This document shows positions 52,222 to 60,933 of a DNA stretch of 64,000 nucleotides, in pieces (the first letter of the stretch is position 1; each line of letters opens with the position of its first letter). Where the stretch lies: contig NZ_BBZJ01000028.1 of assembly GCF_001417775.1 (NCBI RefSeq), forward strand, positions 1-64,000, in the 5' to 3' direction. The notes under the pieces were generated by a model, which made no database searches, was not told the DNA's origin, and was given only the letters and a program-made list of their open reading frames with translations. The DNA is from Streptomyces sp. TP-A0356. GTDB taxonomy: Bacteria > Actinomycetota > Actinomycetes > Streptomycetales > Streptomycetaceae. Both the position numbers and the translations under genes were made by a program.

Positions 52222-53351
52222 CCGGACGTCCGCCCGTGCGGCGCACCCTGGCGCTGCTGACCGCGCTCGCGGTCGCCGCCGCCCTCGCGGTCGTGCTGTG
52301 GCCGCACTCCCGCACCGTACGCGTCACGGCGTACTTCCCGCGCGCCGTCGGCATCTACCCCGGTTCCGACGTCCGGGTCCTCGGCGTCCGCATCGGCGAG
52401 GTCAAGAAGATCACGCCGGAGGGCGGACGGGTGCGAGTGGAGCTGGAGTACGACGAGGGGCGCAGGGTCCCCGCGGACGCACAGGCCGCGATCATCAACT
52501 CATCGGTGGTCAGCGACCGTTACCTCCAGCTCCTGCCGGTGTACCGGGGCGGCCCGGTGCTGCGGGACGGCGCCGTGATCCCCGAGTCGCGCTCCGCCGT
52601 ACCGGTCGAGCTGGACCGCGTCTTCGACAGCCTGCACACCACGGCCGAGGCGCTCGGCCCGAAGGGCGCGAACAAGGACGGCTCCCTGTCACGGCTGCTC
52701 GGGGTGAGCGCGGACAACCTCCGGGGCCAGGGGGCGAACCTCAACCAGACGGTCGAGGACCTCTCGCAGGCGGTCACCACACTGTCCGAGGGCCGCGGGG
52801 ACCTGTTCGGCACCGTACGGAACCTACAGGTGTTCACGGCCGCGCTGGCGGCCGACGACAAGAGCGTCCGGTCGTTCAACGACAGTCTCGCCGAGGTGGC
52901 GCGGCAGCTCGCCGGGGAGCGCGGGGACCTCGCGGCGGCGCTGCGGCACCTGGGCGCGGCACTCGCCGACGTGTCCGACTTCGTGAAGCACAACAAGAAG
53001 GCGCTGACCTCGGACGTGCGGGGCCTCAGCAAGGTCACCGAGGTCCTGGTCACCCAACGGGCCGCACTGGAGGAGCTGTTGACGGTCGCGCCCACGGGGC
53101 TGTCGAACCTGCAGAACGCGTACAACGCGTCCGCGGGCACCCTGGACACCCGCAACAACGCGCAGGCACCGCAGGACCCGGCGTCCCTGCTGTGCTCCCT
53201 GCTGGCGACCACCGGGGCCGTGGGCGGCAAGAACCCCGACTGCAAGGAGCTGCGGCGGCTCTTCGACTCCCTGCCCAAGGTGCCCGCGGCCCCGGCGGCC
53301 CCCGGCACGGTGGACCGGACCCTCGGCGGAATCCTGGGGGCCGGAGCATGA
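52218..53351 (+). CDS. Mce protein D
   Basis: 377 residues: N-terminal membrane helix (LALLTALAVAAALAVVLW), MlaD domain (AVGIYPGSDVRVLGVRIGEVKKI; SDRYLQLLPVY), long helical region, and two Cys near 330-340 (LLCSLLATTGAVGGKNPDCKEL). 4-nt overlaps on both sides. Confidence 0.9.
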   Translation: MTGRPPVRRTLALLTALAVAAALAVVLWPHSRTVRVTAYFPRAVGIYPGSDVRVLGVRIGEVKKITPEGGRVRVELEYDEGRRVPADAQAAIINSSVVSDRYLQLLPVYRGGPVLRDGAVIPESRSAVPVELDRVFDSLHTTAEALGPKGANKDGSLSRLLGVSADNLRGQGANLNQTVEDLSQAVTTLSEGRGDLFGTVRNLQVFTAALAADDKSVRSFNDSLAEVARQLAGERGDLAAALRHLGAALADVSDFVKHNKKALTSDVRGLSKVTEVLVTQRAALEELLTVAPTGLSNLQNAYNASAGTLDTRNNAQAPQDPASLLCSLLATTGAVGGKNPDCKELRRLFDSLPKVPAAPAAPGTVDRTLGGILGAGA

Positions 53352-54631
53352 GCGGGCAGCGCACGCTCCGGGCGGTCGCGTGGGCGGCGGCGGGTTCGCT
53401 GCTGCTGTCCGGCTGCGCGTTCAACGGCTGGTACGACGTCCCGCTCCCCGGGGGCGCCGCCGCGGACGGCCACGCCTACCACGTGACGGTCGAGTTCAGG
53501 GACGTACTCGATCTGGTGCCCCAGTCGGCGGTCAAGGTCGACGAGGTGACCGTGGGCGCCGTCGAGAAGGTGGAGCTGGACGGCTGGCACGCGCGGGTGC
53601 GGTTGCGCGTGGCCGACTCGGTGAAGCTGCCGGCCAATGCGGTCGCCGACGTGCGGCAGACCAGCATGCTCGGCGAGAAGTACGTCGCGCTGTCCGTGCC
53701 CACCGGCTCGCCGGCCGTGGGCCGCCTGCGCGACGGGGATCTGATCCCGCTGTCCCGCAGCGGCCGCAACCCGGAGATCGAGGAGGTGCTGTCGGCCCTG
53801 TCCGCCCTCCTCAACGGCGGCGGTGTCGCCCAGCTCAAGACGATCACCGTGGAGCTGAACAAGGCACTGGCGGGCCGCGAGAGCCGGGTCGCGTCCCTGC
53901 TCAAGCAGCTCGACACGTTCCTCGGCGGCCTGGACGAGCAACGCACCCAGATCGTCCGCGCGCTGGAGGGCATCGACCGGCTGGCCAGGCGGCTGGGGCA
54001 GGAGAAGACGACGATCGCCCAGGCCGTCGACACGATCCCGCCCGCCCTGAAGGTCCTCGCCGACCAGCGCCGCGACCTGACCAGGATGCTCACCGCCCTG
54101 TCGAAGCTCGGAGCGTCCGGCACCAAGGTCGTCAACGCCTCGCGGGACGACACGGTCGCCGACCTGAGGCAGCTGCGGCCGATCCTGCAACAGCTCAACA
54201 AGGCGGGCGACGACCTGCCCAACTCCCTGGAGTTGCTGACCACGTATCCCTTCCCGCGCAACGCGGCGGACGCCGTGAAGGGCGACTACGTCAACCTCAG
54301 GATCACCGCCGACCTCGACCTGGCGGGCATCTACGGCAATCTCACCGACAAGCCCGGCAAGGGGGGCGGCGGAACCGGGAAGAAGCCCACGCCGACTCCC
54401 GGGCTCCCCAGCCTGCCGAGCGTGCCGCTGCCCACGGCCCTGCCCAGCGTCCCGGGCCTGCCCAAGGTGCCGACGCCGTCGGTCGTGCCCTCGCCGTCGG
54501 CGGGCGGTGGCGGTGTGCTGTGCCCGCCGGTGTGCACCGCGGCCTACGGCACCCGTCAGGACGCGCACCGTCTCCCGCCGGGGATCGACCTCGCCCTCGC
54601 CGAGCTCATGCTGAAGGGGATACAGCCGTGA
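53348..54631 (+). CDS. Mce lipoprotein E
   Basis: 427 residues with a lipoprotein signal: LLLSGC puts the lipidated Cys at about 23. MlaD domain (QSAVKVDEVTVGAVEKVELDG; LGEKYVALSV) and helical domain follow. A Pro-rich region (about 345-400) includes PSLPSVPLPTALPSVPGLP. This is the usual position and form of MceE/LprK. Overlaps MceF by 4 nt (GTGA). Confidence 0.92.
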   Translation: MSGQRTLRAVAWAAAGSLLLSGCAFNGWYDVPLPGGAAADGHAYHVTVEFRDVLDLVPQSAVKVDEVTVGAVEKVELDGWHARVRLRVADSVKLPANAVADVRQTSMLGEKYVALSVPTGSPAVGRLRDGDLIPLSRSGRNPEIEEVLSALSALLNGGGVAQLKTITVELNKALAGRESRVASLLKQLDTFLGGLDEQRTQIVRALEGIDRLARRLGQEKTTIAQAVDTIPPALKVLADQRRDLTRMLTALSKLGASGTKVVNASRDDTVADLRQLRPILQQLNKAGDDLPNSLELLTTYPFPRNAADAVKGDYVNLRITADLDLAGIYGNLTDKPGKGGGGTGKKPTPTPGLPSLPSVPLPTALPSVPGLPKVPTPSVVPSPSAGGGGVLCPPVCTAAYGTRQDAHRLPPGIDLALAELMLKGIQP

Positions 54632-55902
54632 TCACACGGACGGTCAAGGCCCAGCTGCTCGCCTTCGCCACCATCACCGCCGTCGGTGTGTCGTACGTCG
54701 GCGCCCAGTACGCGGGCCTGGCGGACGCTCTCCTCGGCCGGGGCTACACGGTGACGGCCGACTTCGCCGAGTCCGGGGGCGTCTTCCCCGGTGCCGAGGT
54801 CACCTATCGCGGGGTGCCGGTGGGCCGTGTGGGCGATCTGCGGCTGAACGGCTCCGGTGTGTCGGTGGCGCTGAAGATCGAGGACGGCGCTCCGCGGATC
54901 CCGGCGGACACCCTGGCGGTGGTCGCCGACCGTTCGGCGGTGGGCGAACAGTACGTCGATCTGCAACCCCGGCGCTCCGGCGGCCCGTATCTGATGGACG
55001 GAAGCCCGATCCCGCGGGGCCGAACCCGAGTGCCGCTGCCCGTCACCGATCTCGTCCTCAGCCTGGACCGGCTGGTCAACTCGGTCGGCAAGGACGATCT
55101 GCGCACCACCGTCGACGAGTTGGGCAAGGCCTTCGCAGGCACCGGTCCGGGGCTGAGCCGTCTGGTGGACTCCGGCAACAAGCTCGTCGAGTCGGCCTCC
55201 GACTCGCTGCCCCAGACGGTGTCGCTGATCGAGGACTCGCGCAAGGTGCTCAGGACACAGGCCGACAAGGGCTCGGCCATCAAGTCCTTCTCGCGTGATC
55301 TGGCCGCCCTCACCGCGCAGTTGAAGTCGAGCGACGGTGATCTGCGCCGACTCGTCGGCAACGCGGCGCCCGCCGCCCAGGAGGTCGACTCCCTGCTGAA
55401 GTCCACCCGGCCCCATCTGCCGGTCCTGCTGGCCAACCTCATCAGCGGCGGACAGGTCACCCTGGCCCGGCTGCCCGGCGTGGAACAGGCGCTGGTCACC
55501 TTCCCGTTGGTGGTCGCGGGCAGCTACACCGTGATCCCGGGCGACGGCACCACCCACTTCGGGCTCGTCGTGAACGCGGGCGATCCGCCGCCGTGCACCC
55601 AGGGGTACGGGACCCGGCGGCGCGATCCCGCCGACACGAGCACGCGTCCGGCGAACACCGGCGCGCGCTGCACGGCACCGCGCGGCAGCGGCACCTCGGT
55701 GCGCGGCGCACAGAACGCCCCCGGCGCGTCGGCCGGTTCGGGTGGCGGCCGGCAGGCCGCGTACGTCGCCCCGTACGACCCGGAGACCGGCTCCGCCACC
55801 GGCCCGGACGGAGCGCCCGTCGAGATCGGCTCGACGGGCGGCGAACAGACCGTGTTCGGAAAGGAGTCGTGGCAATGGCTGCTCGTCGGTCCGATGGCAT
55901 GA
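54628..55902 (+). CDS. Mce protein F
   Basis: 424 residues from GTG 54628, which overlaps the mceE stop. Membrane helix (LLAFATITAVGVSYVGAQYAG), MlaD domain (ESGGVFPGAEVTYRGVPVGRVGDL; VGEQYVDLQP), helical domain and a Gly/Ser/Thr-rich C-terminus. The last of the six Mce subunits. The next gene starts inside its 3' end. Confidence 0.92.
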   Translation: MITRTVKAQLLAFATITAVGVSYVGAQYAGLADALLGRGYTVTADFAESGGVFPGAEVTYRGVPVGRVGDLRLNGSGVSVALKIEDGAPRIPADTLAVVADRSAVGEQYVDLQPRRSGGPYLMDGSPIPRGRTRVPLPVTDLVLSLDRLVNSVGKDDLRTTVDELGKAFAGTGPGLSRLVDSGNKLVESASDSLPQTVSLIEDSRKVLRTQADKGSAIKSFSRDLAALTAQLKSSDGDLRRLVGNAAPAAQEVDSLLKSTRPHLPVLLANLISGGQVTLARLPGVEQALVTFPLVVAGSYTVIPGDGTTHFGLVVNAGDPPPCTQGYGTRRRDPADTSTRPANTGARCTAPRGSGTSVRGAQNAPGASAGSGGGRQAAYVAPYDPETGSATGPDGAPVEIGSTGGEQTVFGKESWQWLLVGPMA

Positions 55903-56387
55903 ACGAGGGGCGCCGCCGGGCGCTGTCCGCGGCGCTGGTCGCCGCGACGCTGCTGACGACGGCGCTGTCGGTGTGGCTGGGTGTGCGGCTGTCCGAGCAG
56001 CGCGCGGACGACCTGCGCCGGCAGGACATCCTGGCGGCGGCCCGCCAGTCGGCGCTGAACTTCACCTCCCTCGACTACCGGCACTACGGCCAGGACAGCG
56101 GCAACGTGCTGAAGGGCGCCACCGGCGACTTCAAGAAGGAGTTCGCCGCGCAGACCGCGGAGTTGACGAAGCTCGTCGCCAGGAACAAGTCAGTGTCCGA
56201 GGGGCAGGTCCTCGAAGCGGGCATCGTGCGCTCCGACGCGCGCTCGGCCCAGGTCCTGGTCGTCGCCGACAGCAAGGTGACGAACACCGCGGTGCCCGAG
56301 GGCCAGGCGCGCACCTACCGGCTGCAGCTGGACCTGGTGCGCGAGCAGGGCCGCTGGCTGACCTCCGGCGTCGAGTTCGTGGGCTGA
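55875..56387 (+). CDS. Mce-associated membrane protein 1
   Basis: 170 residues: one membrane helix (ALSAALVAATLLTTALSVWLGV), then a Mce-associated (VirB8-like fold) domain with the typical ARQSALNFTSLDYRHYGQDSGNVL and GRWLTSGVEFV. I chose ATG 55875 because AAAGGAG lies 8 nt upstream, although it overlaps mceF by 28 nt; ATG 55899 with a 4-nt overlap is the alternative. Such proteins stabilise or regulate Mce complexes. Confidence 0.85.
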   Translation: MAARRSDGMNEGRRRALSAALVAATLLTTALSVWLGVRLSEQRADDLRRQDILAAARQSALNFTSLDYRHYGQDSGNVLKGATGDFKKEFAAQTAELTKLVARNKSVSEGQVLEAGIVRSDARSAQVLVVADSKVTNTAVPEGQARTYRLQLDLVREQGRWLTSGVEFVG

Positions 56388-56443
56388 CCGCGTCCCGTGG
56401 CGCACCACAGGCCCCACAGGCACCACCAGTGAGGAGAATGACC

Positions 56444-57316
56444 GTGGCGAACCCGACCACCCGAGTCCGCGGCGCGGGATCCCCCGGCCGCCGCACCATG
56501 ACCGCGGCCGCCCGTGCGGCGGCCAAGCGCGCCGGACGGACGGCGCGCCCGGAGCACGAAGAGCGCCCGGAGCGCGAGGACCTCCTGGAACGCGAGGAAC
56601 GCGAGGAACGCCAGGGTCGCGAGGACCTCCTGGAACGCGAGGAGCGTGGCGACCGCCCAGTGGAAGGGTCCGCTGGGGCGGCATCCCCGCCGGCCGAGGA
56701 GCGGCACTCCGGGCCCACTGTGCTCATCGAGGCTCCGGGCGACGGCTGGGACGACCCACCGGAGCCCACCCAGCAGGAGCCGCAGGAGCCGGAGGTGGCC
56801 GCGCCCGCACGGCGGCCCCGATGGAGGCTGCTCACCGCGGCGCTCGGTGTCCTGCTCGTGGCGGGCCTGATCACCGTCGCCGTGCTCGGGTGGCGCTACC
56901 AGGAGGGGCAGCGGGCGGAAGGGGCGCGCGCACAGGCCCTCGCGGCCGCGCAGCAGGCGGCGCCGGTGGTGCTGTCGTACGACTACCGGCATCTGGAGCG
57001 GGACTTCGCACGGGCCCGCACCTGTCTGACCGGCGCCTTCCGCGACCAGTACCTGAAGACCACCGGGACGGTGGTCGGACCGACCGCGGCGAAGTACCAC
57101 GGCGTGGTGACGGCGACGGTGGCCGCGCCCCCGGGCGGCGCCCCGGCGGCCTCCGTGGTGTCGGCCGCACCGGACAGGGTCACCGTGCTGCTGTTCGTCA
57201 ACCAGGTCACCCGGAGCACCCAGGTGACGGGGTCCCGCGTGGACCTCAACCGTGTGCGGATGACGCTGACCCGAACCTCCGCGGGCTGGAAGGTGAGCGC
57301 CCTGGACGCGCTCTGA
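56444..57316 (+). CDS. Mce-associated membrane protein 2 with Glu/Arg repeat region
   Basis: 290 residues. I chose GTG 56444, since GAGGAG is 7 nt upstream of it and too close to the ATG at 56438. The first 110 residues are cytosolic and highly charged, including two copies of REDLLEREE. Then a membrane helix (LLTAALGVLLVAGLITVAVLGW) and a Mce-associated domain (APVVLSYDYRHLERDFARARTCLTG ... GWKVSALDAL). The final gene of the operon, followed by a strong terminator. Confidence 0.87.
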   Translation: MANPTTRVRGAGSPGRRTMTAAARAAAKRAGRTARPEHEERPEREDLLEREEREERQGREDLLEREERGDRPVEGSAGAASPPAEERHSGPTVLIEAPGDGWDDPPEPTQQEPQEPEVAAPARRPRWRLLTAALGVLLVAGLITVAVLGWRYQEGQRAEGARAQALAAAQQAAPVVLSYDYRHLERDFARARTCLTGAFRDQYLKTTGTVVGPTAAKYHGVVTATVAAPPGGAPAASVVSAAPDRVTVLLFVNQVTRSTQVTGSRVDLNRVRMTLTRTSAGWKVSALDAL

Positions 57317-57353
57317 ACGGTGCCGGGAGGTCTCCGGCAGCAGCTCCCGACAC

Positions 57354-57382
57354 GTGCCCCCGCGCAGCCCGCGCGGGGGCAC
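57354..57382 (+). terminator. terminator of the Mce operon
   Basis: GTGCCCCCGCGC with loop AGCCC and perfect complement (12+5+12), 38 bp after the last Mce-operon stop, followed by TTCT. Confidence 0.88.
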
Positions 57383-57427
57383 TTCTGCGTCCGCGCTCTT
57401 GACAGTCACGCCTGACCACAGGCAGTC

Positions 57428-57463
57428 TTCCATTAAGCAGAAATCAACTTCCGCAATATGGAA
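57428..57463. promoter_or_regulatory. double operator upstream of hyi-glxR
   Basis: TTCC-ATTAAGC-AGAA (57428-57442) and TTCC-GCAATAT-GGAA (57449-57463), again 21 bp apart. The second site also lies within CCGCAAT-N5-ATTGCGG. The pair ends 38 bp before the hyi start. Same architecture as the allB/allR and aceB operators. Confidence 0.75.
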
Positions 57464-57501
57464 TTGCGGCCGATCGCCGAGAGGGAAGGGAGCGCGGCCC
57501 G

Positions 57502-58332
57502 ATGGGATTCGCAGACCAGCGCTTCACCGTCAACCTGTCGATCCTGTTCACGGAACTCCCGCTGCTGGAGCGCCCCGCGGCCGCCGCCGCGGCGGGCTTC
57601 AGCGCGGTCGAGCTGTGGTGGCCCTGGGTCGACTCCCCCACCCCCGAGCGTTCCCGGCTCGACGCCCTGAAGAGGGCGATCGAGGACGCGAGCGTGCGGC
57701 TCACGGGCCTCAACTTCTACGCCGGACAGCTCCCCGGCCCGGACCGCGGCGCCCTGTCGGTCCCCGGCGAGGAGTCGGAGAGGTTCCGCGCCAACGTCGA
57801 GGTGACCGCGGACTTCGCCCGATCCCTCGGCTGCACGGCACTCAACGCGCTGTACGGCAACCGCGTCGACGGCGTCGACCCGGCCGAGCAGGACGCGCTC
57901 GCCCTGGAGAACCTGGTCATCGCGGCCCGCGCGGCCGACCGGATCGGCGCGGTCCTGCTGATCGAGGCGCTGAACAGGCCCGAGTCGCCGCTGTACCCGC
58001 TGGTCTCGGCCCCGGCCGCCGTCGGGATCGTCGACGGCGTCAACGAGGCCACCGGGCTCGGCAACGCGCGGTTCCTGATGGACCTGTACCACCTGTCCAT
58101 GAACGGCGAGGACCTGCCGTCGGTGATCGAGCGGTACACGGCGAAGACCGGTCACGTGCAGATCGCCGACAACCCGGGCCGCGGCGCCCCCGGCACGGGT
58201 TCGCTCCCACTGGAGGACCTCCTCGGCCGGCTGCGGAAGGCGGGTTACGAGGGCCGGGTCGGCCTGGAGTACAAGCCGGGCGACCGCCCGAGCGCGGAGG
58301 CCTTCGCATGGCTCCCGCGCGAAGCGCGCTGA
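57502..58332 (+). CDS. hyi: hydroxypyruvate isomerase
   Basis: 276-residue TIM-barrel of the hydroxypyruvate isomerase family; interconverts hydroxypyruvate and tartronate semialdehyde. Metal-binding residues are seen in LLIEALNRPESPLYPL (Glu), FLMDLYHLSMNGED (Asp/His), HVQIADNPGRGAPGTG and VGLEYKPGD (Glu). First gene of hyi-glxR, with 39 bp between them. It feeds the glyoxylate-to-glycerate route with Gcl and GlxR. Confidence 0.92.
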   Translation: MGFADQRFTVNLSILFTELPLLERPAAAAAAGFSAVELWWPWVDSPTPERSRLDALKRAIEDASVRLTGLNFYAGQLPGPDRGALSVPGEESERFRANVEVTADFARSLGCTALNALYGNRVDGVDPAEQDALALENLVIAARAADRIGAVLLIEALNRPESPLYPLVSAPAAVGIVDGVNEATGLGNARFLMDLYHLSMNGEDLPSVIERYTAKTGHVQIADNPGRGAPGTGSLPLEDLLGRLRKAGYEGRVGLEYKPGDRPSAEAFAWLPREAR

Positions 58333-58371
58333 ACTCCCCGACACTGCAGATCAGTCAGAGAGGCACCCCCA

Positions 58372-59274
58372 ATGAGCAACACGCTCCCGACCCGCCCGGC
58401 GATCGCCTGGATCGGCCTCGGCATCATGGGCTCCCCCATGTCCGAGAACCTGATCAAGGCGGGTTACGACGTCACCGGCCACACCCTGGAGCAGGAGAAG
58501 CTGGACCGCCTGGCCGCCGCCGGGGGGACCGCGGCCGGTTCGATCGCCGAGGCCGTCCGCGACGCCGACGTGATCATCACCATGGTGCCGGCGTCGCCGC
58601 AGGTCGAGGCGATCGCGTACGGCCCGGACGGCATCCTGGAGAACGCGAAGTCCGGCGCCCTGCTGATCGACATGTCCTCGATCACCCCGCAGACCTCGAT
58701 CGACCTGGCCGCAGCCGCCAAGGACAAGGGCATCCGCGTCCTCGACGCCCCCGTCTCCGGCGGTGAGGCCGGTGCCGTCGAGGCAGTGCTGTCGATCATG
58801 GTGGGTGGCGAGCAGGCCGACTTCGACGCGGCCAGGCCGCTCTTCGAGGCGCTGGGCAGGACGATCGTGCTGTGCGGTCCGCACGGCTCCGGCCAGACCG
58901 TGAAGGCCGCCAACCAGCTGATCGTCGCCGTGAACATCCAGGCGTGCGCCGAGGCCGTGGTCTTCCTGGAGAAGTCGGGCGTCGACCTGACGGCCGCCCT
59001 GGACGTCCTGAACGGGGGCCTGGCGGGCTCGACCGTACTGACCCGGAAGAAGGACAACTTCCTCTCCCGCGACTTCAAGCCGGGCTTCCGCATCGATCTG
59101 CACCACAAGGACATGGGCATCGTCACCGAGGCGGCCCGTACCGTCGGCGCGGCCCTTCCCGTGGGGGCCGTGGTGGCCCAGCTGGTCGCGAGCCTGCGCG
59201 CCCAGGGCGACGGCGGCCTGGACCACTCGGCGCTGCTGAGGGCCGTGGAGCGCCTCTCCGGCGCGTCGGTTTGA
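58372..59274 (+). CDS. glxR: 2-hydroxy-3-oxopropionate (tartronate semialdehyde) reductase
   Basis: 300 residues of the beta-hydroxyacid dehydrogenase family. Rossmann loop WIGLGIMGSPMSENL at 12-26; substrate segment DAPVSGGEAGAVEA; catalytic Lys in GQTVKAANQLIV. Reduces tartronate semialdehyde made by Gcl to glycerate with NAD(P)H. Second gene after hyi; catalase follows with its own promoter. Confidence 0.95.
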   Translation: MSNTLPTRPAIAWIGLGIMGSPMSENLIKAGYDVTGHTLEQEKLDRLAAAGGTAAGSIAEAVRDADVIITMVPASPQVEAIAYGPDGILENAKSGALLIDMSSITPQTSIDLAAAAKDKGIRVLDAPVSGGEAGAVEAVLSIMVGGEQADFDAARPLFEALGRTIVLCGPHGSGQTVKAANQLIVAVNIQACAEAVVFLEKSGVDLTAALDVLNGGLAGSTVLTRKKDNFLSRDFKPGFRIDLHHKDMGIVTEAARTVGAALPVGAVVAQLVASLRAQGDGGLDHSALLRAVERLSGASV

Positions 59275-59378
59275 CGCCAGTACCCCCAAGCACCCGCAAG
59301 TACCCCCAGTACCCCGGGCGGCGCCGCCGCCGACACCTGTCCTGTCGCGCCCAGGCGGTGGCGCCGCCCGGAACCGAC

Positions 59379-59420
59379 TTCAACAATCTGTTGACGCTCG
59401 GATCGCCCCAATCCTAGGCT
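59379..59420 (+). promoter_or_regulatory. catalase promoter with overlapping TTCAAC-N5-GTTGAA operator
   Basis: The palindrome TCAACA-ATC-TGTTGA (59380-59394) covers the start of the -35 TTGACG (59391-59396). The -10 TAGGCT (59415-59420) follows after 18 bp. This mirrors the uraD promoter. A leader hairpin AGCGGAA-N6-TTCCGCT lies at 59427-59446. Confidence 0.75.
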
Positions 59421-59426
59421 CCATCA

Positions 59427-59446
59427 AGCGGAAGCAGGTTTCCGCT
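59427..59446 (+). promoter_or_regulatory. inverted repeat in catalase leader
   Basis: AGCGGAA and TTCCGCT, a perfect 7-bp stem with a 6-nt loop, lie between the -10 and the RBS of the catalase gene. It may be a second operator or a leader hairpin. Confidence 0.4.
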
Positions 59447-59469
59447 GTCCCTCGTACGGAAGGTCCACG

Positions 59470-60933
59470 ATGTCGAAGCGTGTGCTCACGACTGAGGCCG
59501 GCGCCCCGGTCGCCGACAACCAGAACTCCGCGTCCGCCGGCGTCGGCGGCCCGCTCCTGCTCCAGGACCAGCACCTGCTGGAGAAGCTGGCGCGCTTCAA
59601 CCGTGAGCGCATCCCGGAGCGCGTGGTGCACGCCCGCGGCTCCGGCGCGTACGGCCACTTCGAGGTGACCGACGACGTCACCGGTTTCACCCACGCCGAC
59701 TTCCTGAGCACCATCGGCAAACGCACCGAGGTGTTCGTGCGCTTCTCCACCGTGGCGGACTCGCTGGGCGGCGCGGACGCGGTACGCGACCCGCGCGGCT
59801 TCGCGGTCAAGTTCTATACGGGAGAGGGAAATTACGACCTCGTCGGGAATAACACCCCGGTCTTCTTCATCAAGGACCCGATCAAGTTCCCGGACTTCAT
59901 CCACTCGCAGAAGCGCGACCCGTTCACCGGCAAGCAGGAGCCGGACAACGTCTGGGACTTCTGGGCGCACTCCCCCGAGGCCACGCACCAGGTGACCTGG
60001 CTGATGGGCGACCGCGGCATCCCGGCGTCGTACCGCCACATGAACGGCTACGGCTCACACACCTACCAGTGGACGAACGAGGACGGCGAGGCCTACTTCG
60101 TCAAGTACCACTTCAAGACGAACCAGGGCATCCGCAGCCTGTCCACCGAGCAGGCCCAGGAGATCGCGGGCAAGGACCCCAACTCCCACCAGACCGACCT
60201 GCTCCAGGCGATCGAGCGCGGGGTGCACCCGTCCTGGACCCTCTACGTCCAGCTCATGCCGGCGGCCGAGGCGGCGGACTACCGCTTCAACCCCTTCGAC
60301 CTCACCAAGGTCTGGCCGCACAAGGACTACCCGCTGCAGCGCGTGGGCCGCCTGGTCCTCGACCGCAACCCGGACAACGTCTTCGCCGAGGTCGAGCAGG
60401 CCGCGTTCTCCCCGAACAACTTCGTCCCGGGCATCGGCCCGTCGCCGGACAAGATGCTCCAGGGCCGCCTGTTCGCCTACGCGGACGCCCACCGCTACCG
60501 CCTGGGCGTCAACCACACCCAGCTCGCGGTGAACGCCCCGAAGGCCGTTCCCGGCGGTGCGCACAACTACGGCCGCGACGGCCTCATGGCGGCCAACCCG
60601 CAGGGCCGCCACGCCAGGAACTACGAGCCGAACTCCTACGACGGTCCGGTGGAGAGCGGCCGCCCGCTGTCCGCCCCGCTGGCGGTCACCGGGCACACGG
60701 GAACCCACGCCGCGCCCCTGCACACCAAGGACGACGACTTCTTCCAGGCGGGCGAGCTCTACCGCCTGATGTCGCGGGAGGAGAAGCAGCGCCTGGTCGC
60801 CACCATCGCCGGCGGTCTCGCGCAGGTCTCCCGCGACGACGTCATCGAGAAGAACCTGGCCCACTTCCACGCCGCCGACCCGGACTACGGCAGGCGGGTG
60901 GAGGAGGCGGTCCGCGCCCTGCGCGAGGACTGA
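59470..60933 (+). CDS. katA: monofunctional haem catalase
   Basis: Dismutates H2O2. 487 residues of the small-subunit clade. Distal His is H54 in RVVHARGSGAYG, Asn N127 in YDLVGNNTPVFF, and the proximal Tyr is in GRLFAYADAHRYRLG near residue 337. No flavodoxin-like extra domain. It lies right after hyi-glxR but has its own promoter and operator, which matches that of the urate oxidase operon, so removal of H2O2 from urate oxidation is a likely physiological role. Confidence 0.95.
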   Translation: MSKRVLTTEAGAPVADNQNSASAGVGGPLLLQDQHLLEKLARFNRERIPERVVHARGSGAYGHFEVTDDVTGFTHADFLSTIGKRTEVFVRFSTVADSLGGADAVRDPRGFAVKFYTGEGNYDLVGNNTPVFFIKDPIKFPDFIHSQKRDPFTGKQEPDNVWDFWAHSPEATHQVTWLMGDRGIPASYRHMNGYGSHTYQWTNEDGEAYFVKYHFKTNQGIRSLSTEQAQEIAGKDPNSHQTDLLQAIERGVHPSWTLYVQLMPAAEAADYRFNPFDLTKVWPHKDYPLQRVGRLVLDRNPDNVFAEVEQAAFSPNNFVPGIGPSPDKMLQGRLFAYADAHRYRLGVNHTQLAVNAPKAVPGGAHNYGRDGLMAANPQGRHARNYEPNSYDGPVESGRPLSAPLAVTGHTGTHAAPLHTKDDDFFQAGELYRLMSREEKQRLVATIAGGLAQVSRDDVIEKNLAHFHAADPDYGRRVEEAVRALRED

